From: Moraxellaceae bacterium
GTDB taxonomy: Bacteria; Pseudomonadota; Gammaproteobacteria; Burkholderiales; Rhodocyclaceae
Reading direction: 5' to 3'
Assembly: GCA_031119205.1 (NCBI GenBank)
Contig: JAVHYF010000012.1
Coordinates: 50,891 to 114,890, forward strand
Length of the DNA: 64,000 nt
Shown here: positions 1-8,146 of the stretch, piece by piece
How positions within the stretch are numbered: the first letter of the stretch is position 1
How the letters are laid out: each line of letters opens with the position of its first letter
Translations under genes and position numbers: made by a program
The notes under the pieces: model-generated
The model's database searches: none
What the model was told of the DNA's origin: nothing
Seen by the model: the letters and a program-made list of their open reading frames with translations, nothing else

Positions 1-93
1 ATCGTGGAAGACGCGACGCATGCATGGCGGCTGGATGGCAACCTGGTGTGGCCCTTGCAGCAGCCGCTGCGCATCGATGCGGCCGACCGCTGA
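1..93 (+). CDS. C-terminal end of a CDS truncated by the window (possibly FixH-like)
   Basis: Open frame from base 1 (IVEDATHAWRLDGNLVWPLQQPLRIDAADR) to TGA at 91-93. FixH suggestion rests only on the short tail and neighbouring fnr/uspA/TauE genes. Confidence 0.4.
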   Translation: MVEDATHAWRLDGNLVWPLQQPLRIDAADR

Positions 94-153
94 TGTCCTG
101 ACCGACACTCCTGGCACGCACACATCTCCGCGCGGAGCGGAAAGGAGACGCAG

Positions 154-390
154 ATGAAACTGGTACTGGTGCTGTGGCCGTCCTTCTTCGTCGCCGGCCT
201 GGCGGAGGCGCTTTTCTTCACGCTGGTGAATCCGCACGAGCTGTACCTGCTGGGGCAGCCAGTGGACTGGTCGCCACTGGCTACCTACTCGGTCGGCTTT
301 TTCGCTTTCTGGTTCGTCTGCGCGGCGTCCAGCCTGGCGACCATGTTCCTTGCCAGGCCACTGCAAGAGGGCGGCAGTCCTGCTGCTTGA
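154..390 (+). CDS. Small predicted two-helix membrane protein
   Basis: 78-aa ORF with two hydrophobic segments, preceded by ggaaaggag-type RBS. Confidence 0.6.
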   Translation: MKLVLVLWPSFFVAGLAEALFFTLVNPHELYLLGQPVDWSPLATYSVGFFAFWFVCAASSLATMFLARPLQEGGSPAA

Positions 391-405
391 TCGTCGCGCA
401 GGTTG

Positions 406-849
406 CTAGCGATACACCAGCACCGGTGTCTTGCAGTGGGTCAGCACCTTGTGCGTCTCCGACCCGATCAGCAGCCCTACGAGGCCGCGTCGACCATGTG
501 AGGCCATGAACACCAGGTCGCACTTGCGTTGCTCGGCCACGCGGACGATGACCTCCCACGGGCGATCACTCACCTCGGTGTGGGTGTCCGCCGGCACTTC
601 GTGCAGGGTCGTTCGCCGCGCTGATTCGTCGAGCACCTTCTCGGCCAGTTCCGCAGCTCCCCGCAGGTAGTCGTCACGGTGCTCGGGCGCGATCAGCGCG
701 CCTTCACCGACGATGGGCTGGGGGTAGTCCGGCTGTACGTACAACAGCGTGATGCGAGCGCCGATCGAGCCGGCCAGCAGACAGGCCTGATCGACGGCCT
801 GGGATGACAGCTCACTGCCGTCGGTGGGAACAAGGATGTGCTTGTACAT
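406..849 (-). CDS. Universal stress protein (UspA family)
   Basis: MYKHILVPTDGSELSSQAVDQA... and GSETHKVLTHCKTPVLVYR are typical of UspA. Start reassigned to 849, with AGGAGGTCATC upstream. Confidence 0.85.
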   Translation of the reverse strand: MYKHILVPTDGSELSSQAVDQACLLAGSIGARITLLYVQPDYPQPIVGEGALIAPEHRDDYLRGAAELAEKVLDESARRTTLHEVPADTHTEVSDRPWEVIVRVAEQRKCDLVFMASHGRRGLVGLLIGSETHKVLTHCKTPVLVYR

Positions 850-937
850 GATGACCTCCTGAGCAGGACCGGACCTTGCCTGCGTGCTTCGCGGGCGCTG
901 TCCTTCTCTGACCATAGAACATGCCTGAGGTGCCATC

Positions 938-951
938 CTGACGCGGATCAA
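938..951 (-). promoter_or_regulatory. Possible FNR/Anr site upstream of the usp gene
   Basis: ctgacGCGGatcaa, 8 of 10 match to TTGAT-N4-ATCAA, centred ~95 bp upstream of the usp start. Confidence 0.35.
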
Positions 952-1031
952 TGTGAGGCGCTCGTAGGAGCATGCTGAAATCATGGCGTCATCATCGGCC
1001 CGTGCTGGCTGTCGCGATCGCGAGGCCAATG

Positions 1032-1063
1032 AAAAAGGCCAGCCCCGGGGATCGGGCTGGCCT
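1032..1063 (-). terminator. Rho-independent terminator after the fnr-like gene
   Basis: aaaaaGGCCAGCCCcggggatcGGGCTGGCC; on the minus strand a hairpin followed by T-run, just downstream of the stop at 1089. Confidence 0.7.
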
Positions 1064-1088
1064 TCGATGAAGCGGGTGATGATCAGGA

Positions 1089-1829
1089 TCAGCTGCTGGT
1101 GCCGTGATCCAGCAGATCGTGCAGGCCCTGCGAATTCAGGATGCGGATGTGCTTGTGCTGCACGCCGATCAGGCCTTCGGCGTCGAATTTCGACAGCGTA
1201 CGGCTTACGGTTTCCAGCTTGAGGCCGAGGTAGGAGCCGATCTCTTCGCGCGTCATGCGCAAGTGGAATTCGGACGAAGAGTAGCCGCGTGCCTTCATGC
1301 GCGTGGACAGATTCAGCAGGAAAGCGGCGATGCGTTCTTCTGCCTTCATGGAACCCAGCAGTACCATCAGGCCCTGGTCGCGCACGATTTCGCGGCTCAT
1401 GAACTTGTGGAACTGGCGCTGCAGCGAGGGCACTTCACGCGACAGGGTTTCGAGGTTCTCGTAAGGGATGATGCAGACCTCGCTGTCCTCCAGCGCGGTG
1501 GCATTGCAGACGTGGATGTCGGTGCTGATGCCGTCCATGCCGAGGATCTCGCCCGCCATCTGGAAGCCGGTCACCTGCTCCTGACCTTCGTCGCCGATCA
1601 GGTCGGTCTTGAAGAAGCCGGTGCGCACGGCGTAGATGGAGGAGAAGGTGTCGCCCGCGCGGTACAGGTGTTCACCGCGCTTGATCTTGCGACGCGCCAC
1701 GATCTGGTCCAGCTTGTGGAGGTCCTGGTCTTCCAGGCCGACGGCGATGCACAGCTCGCGCATATTGCACTGAGAGCATGCAGCCCGCATGGTGGCCGGG
1801 GTGATCGAGAAAAATGTCTTGTGTTCCAC
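1089..1829 (-). CDS. fnr: FNR/Anr-type Crp-family oxygen-responsive regulator
   Basis: N-terminal Cys cluster (ACSQCNMRELC), cNMP-like domain and HTH TREEIGSYLGLKLETVSRTLSKF. Open frame extends to 1856; GTG at 1829 or ATG at 1790 are alternative starts. Confidence 0.85.
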   Translation of the reverse strand: MEHKTFFSITPATMRAACSQCNMRELCIAVGLEDQDLHKLDQIVARRKIKRGEHLYRAGDTFSSIYAVRTGFFKTDLIGDEGQEQVTGFQMAGEILGMDGISTDIHVCNATALEDSEVCIIPYENLETLSREVPSLQRQFHKFMSREIVRDQGLMVLLGSMKAEERIAAFLLNLSTRMKARGYSSSEFHLRMTREEIGSYLGLKLETVSRTLSKFDAEGLIGVQHKHIRILNSQGLHDLLDHGTSS

Positions 1830-1842
1830 TGCACAACCCCTG

Positions 1843-1856
1843 TTGATCATCATCAA
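1843..1856. promoter_or_regulatory. Perfect FNR box
   Basis: TTGATcatcATCAA in the divergent fnr / TauE region. Confidence 0.7.
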
Positions 1857-1901
1857 ACCTGATTATCGCGCTTTCCGAGCGAGGTTTGGAGGCTGGCGCG
1901 T

Positions 1902-2699
1902 ATGTTCTACACTTGGCGCGGACTCAATCTCTTGCTCATGCCCGACTCTGGTTACATCGCGGTCTTCCTGGTCGGTCTGCTCGGCGGCACGCACTGTGCC
2001 GGCATGTGTGGCGGCATCGTCGCCGCGCTAGGCGCACGTCAGCCTGCCCAGGGGGCACGCTGGGGCATTCATCTCGGCTACAACCTGGGCCGCATTTCCA
2101 CCTATACCTTGCTCGGATGCGTGCTCGGCGCAATCGGTTCCGCCGGATTGCTTTTCAACGAGCTCCTGCCCGTCCAGATCGGCCTCTACGTCGCTGCCAA
2201 CCTGATGCTGGTGGCGCTGGGCCTGTACCTCATCGGCTTCACACGCGTGCTGGCCTGGCCGGAGCGGCTGGGGCACCGGCTCTGGCAGCGCCTGCGCCCG
2301 TGGGTCTCGCGGCGCGGTGTGCAGCCCGCCAGCTTCGGCACGGCCTGGCCTACCGGCATGCTGTGGGGCTTCCTGCCCTGCGGCATGGTCTATAGCGTGC
2401 TGGGGACTGCGCTGGTCAGTGGCTCGGCCCTGAATGGTGCTGGCCTCATGCTGGCGTTCGGACTGGGTACCTTGCCCAACCTCTTGCTGGCCGGCATGCT
2501 GATGCTGCGCTTCAGGCAGTTCATGCAGGCGCGCGCGTTGCGCATCGTCAGCGGGCTGCTGGTCCTCGGCTTCGGTCTGTGGGGCTTATGGCACTCACAG
2601 TCGCTGGGTGGCGAGCTGTGGCAGGGCGTGATCTGCACACCGGAGGAATCGACATGGCACTGGATATGGCAGCAAATCGGGCATCACTCGAAACATTGA
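1902..2699 (+). CDS. Sulfite exporter TauE/SafE-family membrane protein
   Basis: GLLGGTHCAGMCGGIVAAL...GYNLGRISTYTLLGCVLGA...PTGMLWGFLPCGMVYSVL are typical; multiple TM segments. Start could be 1902 or 1938. Confidence 0.8.
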   Translation: MFYTWRGLNLLLMPDSGYIAVFLVGLLGGTHCAGMCGGIVAALGARQPAQGARWGIHLGYNLGRISTYTLLGCVLGAIGSAGLLFNELLPVQIGLYVAANLMLVALGLYLIGFTRVLAWPERLGHRLWQRLRPWVSRRGVQPASFGTAWPTGMLWGFLPCGMVYSVLGTALVSGSALNGAGLMLAFGLGTLPNLLLAGMLMLRFRQFMQARALRIVSGLLVLGFGLWGLWHSQSLGGELWQGVICTPEESTWHWIWQQIGHHSKH

Positions 2700-2896
2700 C
2701 CCTGCCTGTGCAGGGCATGACCTGCGGGGGCTGCTCGGCTGCCGTCACGCGTGTTCTGAGTGGCATACCCGGCGTGGCCGAAGCTACGGTTTCCTTGCCG
2801 CAGGCGCAGGCAACCGTGCGCTTCGATCCGCAACGGGTCACCGCCGGCCAGCTTGCGGCGGCGGTGCGTGACGCGGGCTACGAGGTGCCGGCCTGA
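2654..2896 (+). CDS. Heavy-metal-associated (HMA) domain protein, CopZ-like
   Basis: LPVQGMTCGGCSAAVTRVLSGIPGVAEATVSL: GMTCxxC motif; RBS ggagg. Confidence 0.8.
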   Translation: MALDMAANRASLETLTLPVQGMTCGGCSAAVTRVLSGIPGVAEATVSLPQAQATVRFDPQRVTAGQLAAAVRDAGYEVPA

Positions 2897-2957
2897 CGGA
2901 AAGGCGGTTTCCGTGCTTGCCTGAGGGCAGGTCGGCAGGTAAAATCCGCGCCTCTTT

Positions 2958-3033
<76 letters not shown>

Positions 3034-3041
3034 GCTTCAGG

Positions 3042-3070
3042 AAAAAGGCCCGCGCAAGCGGGCCTTTTTC
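3042..3070 (+). terminator. Rho-independent terminator after tRNA-Thr
   Basis: aaaaaGGCCCGCgcaaGCGGGCCtttttc. Confidence 0.8.
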
Positions 3071-3181
3071 TTTGCGTCAGCGTCACTGGATATCTCCGGG
3101 AAAGACTCCGCGTCGCATGGGCATCGCGTCATCCACGCTGGCCGGCTAGTGGTTTACCGCGAGTTGCGCCAACGCCAGCGC

Positions 3182-3217
3182 AAAACAAAACGGCCCGCGC
3201 GAGCGGGCCGTTTTGTT
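3182..3217 (-). terminator. Rho-independent terminator downstream of the HU-like gene
   Basis: aaaacaaaaCGGCCCGCgcgaGCGGGCCGttttgtt next to the stop at 3233. Confidence 0.8.
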
Positions 3218-3232
3218 GAGGAGGGGCTGTGA

Positions 3233-3682
3233 TTACAGCGCGCCGTCCTTCAGCTTCTTCAGGGCGCGAGCCTTGATGCGGACCGTTGCCGGCTTGGCAT
3301 CGAACCAGCGCTCTTCACCCGAGAACGGGTCCTTGCCGAAGCGCTTCTTCTTGGCGGGCACTTGTTGCACGCCGATCTTCAGCAGGCCGGGCAGCGTGAA
3401 TTCGCCAGCGCCCTTCTTGTGGATGGCGCCCAGGATGGTGGTCTCCAGAGCGGCCAGCACGGCCTTGGCGGCCTTCGGCTCGACGCCGGCAGCAGCGGCC
3501 AGGTGAGCAGCCAGGCTGGCCTTGGTGAAGGTGTCCTTGAGCGGCTTGACGGCAGCCGGCGCAGCCTTGGCGGCAGGAGCCTTTGCTGCAGGGGCCTTCT
3601 TCGCGGGGGCAGCCTTGGCTGCCGGCTTCTTCGCAGCCGCCTTGGCCACGGGAGCTTTTACTGCTTTCTTGGTGGTTGCCAT
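3233..3682 (-). CDS. HU/IHF-family DNA-binding protein with a Lys/Ala/Pro-rich N-terminal extension
   Basis: HU-like core (GEFTLPGLLKIGVQQVPAKKKRFGKDPFSGEERWFDAKPATVRIKARALKKLKD) after a ~48-aa KKAPAAKAPAAKAAPAA tail. Confidence 0.75.
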   Translation of the reverse strand: MATTKKAVKAPVAKAAAKKPAAKAAPAKKAPAAKAPAAKAAPAAVKPLKDTFTKASLAAHLAAAAGVEPKAAKAVLAALETTILGAIHKKGAGEFTLPGLLKIGVQQVPAKKKRFGKDPFSGEERWFDAKPATVRIKARALKKLKDGAL

Positions 3683-3933
3683 AGTGATCCAGAAAGTAAG
3701 AAAAGAAAGATCGCCTCTGCTGTCAGAAACGTTGCAGCGTGCACAGCAATTTGCGCGCTGGCGTGATTCTAGCGGGCAGATGCCATCCGGTGTCCAGCCA
3801 ATTCCTTCTGTCCTTCATATGTAGATGAAAAAGCGATAGATGGCCCCACCAGCCGAATGCTGTGTAATCATTGCGGCACAGCGCGGCGGGGTTGCCGGTG
3901 CTGACATGCGCACAAATCACTACAGGAACACTC

Positions 3934-4236
3934 ATGAACAAATCTGAACTGGTGGCAGCGATTGCTGAGAAGACCAACCAATCCAAGACTGCTTCGGGCG
4001 AGTTCCTCGATGCGGCCATCGCCGCGATCGAAGAGGCTGTGTCCGGTGGCGACACCGTGACCCTCGTGGGCTTCGGCACCTTCAAGGCTGCTGCCCGCGC
4101 TGCACGTGAAGGCAAGAACCCGAAGACCGGTGAGAAGATCAAGATCGCCGCGACCACCGTGCCGCGCTTCACTGCTGGCGCCGGTTTCAAGACCGCGGTC
4201 GCCTCCGGCAAGGCCAAGAAGGCCGTCAAGAAGTAA
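3934..4236 (+). CDS. HU-family DNA-binding protein
   Basis: MNKSELVAAIAEKTNQSKTASGEFLDAAIAAIEEAVSGGDTVTLVGFGTFKAAARAAREGKNPKTGEKIKI is canonical HU. Confidence 0.9.
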   Translation: MNKSELVAAIAEKTNQSKTASGEFLDAAIAAIEEAVSGGDTVTLVGFGTFKAAARAAREGKNPKTGEKIKIAATTVPRFTAGAGFKTAVASGKAKKAVKK

Positions 4237-4292
4237 CAGTCATTTCCGCATGGGCCCGCATGACGAATGCGAGCGGCCCACCGGCAGGACAG

Positions 4293-4322
4293 CAAAAAGC
4301 CCGCGTTTCGCGGGCTTTTTGT
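4293..4322 (+). terminator. Rho-independent terminator
   Basis: aaaaaGCCCGCGtttCGCGGGCttttt after the HU gene. Confidence 0.75.
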
Positions 4323-4351
4323 TTGTGCGGACCGATGCGCTGCGTCCCGCC

Positions 4352-5953
4352 TCAGTCGGCAATGCTCGCCAGTAATTCGCGCGTGTAGTCGGCGCGCGGC
4401 GTACCCAGCACCTCGCCGACGCTTCCCGCTTCCAGCACTTCCCCCTGCTTCATCACCAGCACGCGATGCGCCATCGCGCGCACCACTTCGATGTCATGCG
4501 TGACCAGCACGTAGGAGAGGCGGTACTTGCGCTGCAGTTCAGCCAGCAGGTGCAGCACCTGCTGCTGGATGGTCACGTCCAGTGCGCTGGTGGGTTCGTC
4601 CAGCACGAGGATGTCGGGGCGCAGGATCAGCACGCGTGCGATCGCGATGCGCTGGCGCTGGCCGCCGGAGAACGCGTGCGGATAGCGGGCCAGCAGTGGT
4701 TCGATCTGGCCGTTCTCACTCAGGCCGACATCGTGCAGCGCCTGCAGGATGCGCTCGCGTCGTTCCAGCTTCGACAGCGCAGGCTCGTGGACTTCCAGCC
4801 CCTCACCGACGATCTGCTCGACCGTCATGCGCGGTGACAGCGACGACAGCGGGTCCTGGAACACCACCTGCACGCGGCGCCGCAGTTGCCGGCGTTGCTC
4901 GCGTGACAGGCGGCCCCAGGACTGGCCGTGCACGCGGATGTCGCCGCTGGACGGCAGCAGGCCGAGCAGGGCGAGCGCCAGCGTCGTCTTGCCGGAGCCG
5001 GACTCGCCGATGACGCCCAGCGTCTCGCCGGGGGCCAGCCTGAAGCTGGCGGACTGCACCGCGGTGAAGAGATCCTTGCCGAACCAGCCGCGGATGCCGG
5101 GGCGGCTCACCGGGTAATCGACGCGCACATTGCTGGCTTCCAGCACGATGCCGTCGCCCGGCTCGCCCACCTCGCGTTGCGGGCGGCTGTCGATCAGCTT
5201 GCGGGTGTAGGGGTGTTGCGGGCGCTGCATCACGTCGGCAACCGGGCCCTGTTCGACCAGCACGCCGTGCTCCATCACCGCCACCTTGTCGGCGAAGCGG
5301 CGCACTAGGTTGAGGTCGTGGGTGATGATCAGCACCGCGAGATTGCGCTCGGCACGCAGGCGGTCCAGCAGGTCGAGAATCTGGCGGCGGATGCTGACGT
5401 CCAGCGCGGTGGTGGGCTCGTCAGCGATCAGCAACTTCGGCTCGCAGGCCAGCGCCATGGCGATCATCGCGCGCTGGCGCTGCCCGCCGGAAAGCTGGTG
5501 CGGGTAGCTGTCGAGTCGGCGTTGCGGGTCGGGCAGGCCGACGTCGCGCAGCACGGCGATGGCCTGCTCGGTGGCCTGCGCGCGCGACAGCGGCCGGTGC
5601 AGTTGCAGTGCCTCGATGATCTGCGCGCCGATGCTCATCACCGGGTTCAGCGCGGTCATCGGCTCCTGGAACACCATCGCGATGTCATTGCCGCGCAGGC
5701 CCTGCAGTTCGCTTTGCGAGAGCGTGGTGACCTCGCGGCCATCGAAGCGGATGCTGCCTTCCAGGCGCGCGTTTTCCAGCAGGCGCAGCACCGACAGCGC
5801 GGTGACGCTCTTGCCGGAACCGGACTCACCGACCAGCGCGAGCTTCTCGCCTGCAGCGATGGAAAACGACACACGGTCCACCACGCGACGCTCGCCGAAG
5901 TGGATCGACAGATCACGGACTTCCAGCAGCGGAGCGGTGCTTGGGGCGCTCAT
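4352..5953 (-). CDS. yejF: Microcin C/oligopeptide-type ABC transporter, tandem ATP-binding protein
   Basis: Two ABC cassettes (Walker A GESGSGKS and GESGSGKT; two LSGGQRQR/FSGGQRQR signatures). Confidence 0.8.
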   Translation of the reverse strand: MSAPSTAPLLEVRDLSIHFGERRVVDRVSFSIAAGEKLALVGESGSGKSVTALSVLRLLENARLEGSIRFDGREVTTLSQSELQGLRGNDIAMVFQEPMTALNPVMSIGAQIIEALQLHRPLSRAQATEQAIAVLRDVGLPDPQRRLDSYPHQLSGGQRQRAMIAMALACEPKLLIADEPTTALDVSIRRQILDLLDRLRAERNLAVLIITHDLNLVRRFADKVAVMEHGVLVEQGPVADVMQRPQHPYTRKLIDSRPQREVGEPGDGIVLEASNVRVDYPVSRPGIRGWFGKDLFTAVQSASFRLAPGETLGVIGESGSGKTTLALALLGLLPSSGDIRVHGQSWGRLSREQRRQLRRRVQVVFQDPLSSLSPRMTVEQIVGEGLEVHEPALSKLERRERILQALHDVGLSENGQIEPLLARYPHAFSGGQRQRIAIARVLILRPDILVLDEPTSALDVTIQQQVLHLLAELQRKYRLSYVLVTHDIEVVRAMAHRVLVMKQGEVLEAGSVGEVLGTPRADYTRELLASIAD

Positions 5954-7077
5954 GCTGCGTCTCCCTTCAGTTCCTTGCGTGGGTCCAGTGCGTCGCGCAG
6001 GGCGTCACCGATCAGCACCAGCAGCAACAAGGTGACGACCAGCACGACGAAGGTGGACAGCGAGATCCACCAGGCATCCAGGTTGTTCTTGCCTTGCGAC
6101 AGCAGCTCGCCGAGGCTGGGTGTGTCCGGCGGTACGCCGAGGCCGAGGAAGTCCAGGCTGGTCAGCGCGCCGATGGCGGCAGTCATCTCGAAGGGCACCA
6201 GCGTGACGACCGGCGTCAGGCTGTTGGGCAGGATGTGGCGGAAGATGGTGATGCGGTCGCTCTGACCCAGCGCGCGTGCGGCGCGCACGTAGTCCAGCGT
6301 GCGGTTGCGCAGGAATTCCGCACGCACGTAGGCGGCGATGCCCAGCCAGCCGAAGGCGGCGATCAGCACGATGAGCAGGCTGAAACTGGGCGAGAAGAGG
6401 GCGGAGAAGATGATCAGCATGTAGAGCTGCGGCATCGCGCCCCAGATCTCCGCGCCGCGCTCCATGCCGATGTCGGTCCAGCCCGCGAAGTAACCCTGAA
6501 TGGCACCGTACAGCACGCCGGCTACGGTGCACAGGCCGGCCACCACCACGGCGAAGAACACCGACAGGCGGAAGCCGTAGAGCAGGCGCGCCAGCAGGTC
6601 GCGGCCGCGGTCGTCGGTGCCCAGCCAGTTCTCCGCGGTGGGCGGCGCCGGGTTCGGCTCGCTGGCGAAGTAGTTGATGGTGCTGTGGTGGTAGTGATTG
6701 GGCGGGAAGACCGCGAAGTTGCTGCCCTTGGAGAGCTGCTCGCGGATGAAGGGGTCGTGGTAGTCGGTCGGCGTCTCGAAGTCACCATCGAACACCGTTT
6801 CCGGCAGGGTCTGCACGATGGGGAAGTACCAGCGGCCTTCGTAGCGCACCACGAGTGGCTTGTCGTTGGACAGCACCTCGGCGAAGACGCTGATCAGCAC
6901 CAGCACGCTGAACAGCAGCAAGCTGAAGTAGCCGAGACGGTTGGCGCGGAAGCGGCGCCATGCGCGGCGCCAGGGGCCGAGCGTGACGGTGCTGGACAGA
7001 GGGGAGGGCGTCGGGGATGCGGACATCGATGGTGTCATCGCAATGGCGTCAGAGGTGGCGCGGGATGCTTCGGTCAT
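5950..7077 (-). CDS. yejE: ABC transporter permease, YejE-like
   Basis: Binding-protein-dependent permease with YejE-type periplasmic loop (PTDYHDPFIREQL..., WLGTDDRGRDLLARLLYG). Confidence 0.8.
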   Translation of the reverse strand: MTEASRATSDAIAMTPSMSASPTPSPLSSTVTLGPWRRAWRRFRANRLGYFSLLLFSVLVLISVFAEVLSNDKPLVVRYEGRWYFPIVQTLPETVFDGDFETPTDYHDPFIREQLSKGSNFAVFPPNHYHHSTINYFASEPNPAPPTAENWLGTDDRGRDLLARLLYGFRLSVFFAVVVAGLCTVAGVLYGAIQGYFAGWTDIGMERGAEIWGAMPQLYMLIIFSALFSPSFSLLIVLIAAFGWLGIAAYVRAEFLRNRTLDYVRAARALGQSDRITIFRHILPNSLTPVVTLVPFEMTAAIGALTSLDFLGLGVPPDTPSLGELLSQGKNNLDAWWISLSTFVVLVVTLLLLVLIGDALRDALDPRKELKGDAA

Positions 7078-7078
7078 C

Positions 7079-8122
7079 TCAGTCGTACCTCACGCGCGGG
7101 TCGACCCACACGTAGGCCAGGTCACGGATCAGCGTGGTGACGAGACCGATCAGCGTGAACAGGAACAGGCTGCCGAGCACCACCGGGTAGTCGCGGCGGA
7201 TGGCGGACTCATACGACAGCAGGCCGAGGCCATCGAGCGAGAACAGCGTCTCGATGAGCAGCGAGCCGGAGAAGAACGCCCCGACGAAGGCGGCGGGGAA
7301 GCCGGTCATGATGGGGATGAGCGCGTTGCGGAATACGTGGCGCCACAGCACCGTGCGATCCGGCAGGCCCTTGGCGCGTGCTGTCAGCACGTACTGCTTG
7401 CGGATCTCCTCCAGCACGGAGTTCTTGGTCATCAGGGTGATGACCGCGAAGCTGCCCATCACCATCGCCGTCACCGGCAGGATGATGTGCCACAGGTAGT
7501 CGATCACCTTGCCCATCATCGTGAGCTCGTCCCAGTTGGCCGAGGTGAGGCCGCGCAGCGGGAACCACTGCACGAAGCTGCCGCCCGCGAACAGCACCAT
7601 CAGCGCCACGCCCAGCACGAAACTGGGAATCGCGTAGCCCAGCAGCATCAGCAGCGTGGTGCCGGTATCGAAGCGGGTGCCGGCGCGAACCGCCTTGGCG
7701 ATCCCCAGCGGCACCGAGATGAGATAGGTGATGAAGAAGGTCCACAGCCCCAGCGTGATCGACACCGGCAGCTTTTCGAGGATCAGCTCCCACACATCCT
7801 TGTTGTGATAGAAGCTCTTGCCCAGATCGAAGCTCGCGAACTGGCCGAGCATCTGCAGGTAGCGTTCGCCGGCCGGCTTGTCGAAGCCGTAGAGCTTCTT
7901 GATCTCCTCCACCTGCGCGGCGTCCACGCCCTGGCGGCCGCGGTAATCCGAGCCGCCGCCCGCACCTGCTGCCTCGCCGCCGGCGTTGCGGCCCTGCATT
8001 TGCGACACCATCTGCTCGACCGGACCGCCCGGCACGAACTGGATGACCACGAAGGTGATGGTGAGGATGCCCAGCAGCGTGGGGATCATCAGCAACAGGC
8101 GTTTGAGGATGTAGGCCCACAT
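7079..8122 (-). CDS. yejB: ABC transporter permease, YejB-like
   Basis: MWAYILKRLLLMIPTLLGILTITFVVIQFVPGGPVEQM...; SLDGLGLLSYESAIRRDYPVVLGSLF. Confidence 0.8.
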   Translation of the reverse strand: MWAYILKRLLLMIPTLLGILTITFVVIQFVPGGPVEQMVSQMQGRNAGGEAAGAGGGSDYRGRQGVDAAQVEEIKKLYGFDKPAGERYLQMLGQFASFDLGKSFYHNKDVWELILEKLPVSITLGLWTFFITYLISVPLGIAKAVRAGTRFDTGTTLLMLLGYAIPSFVLGVALMVLFAGGSFVQWFPLRGLTSANWDELTMMGKVIDYLWHIILPVTAMVMGSFAVITLMTKNSVLEEIRKQYVLTARAKGLPDRTVLWRHVFRNALIPIMTGFPAAFVGAFFSGSLLIETLFSLDGLGLLSYESAIRRDYPVVLGSLFLFTLIGLVTTLIRDLAYVWVDPRVRYD

Positions 8123-8146
8123 GGTGTCGTCAGTCAGTGTGGTGGA

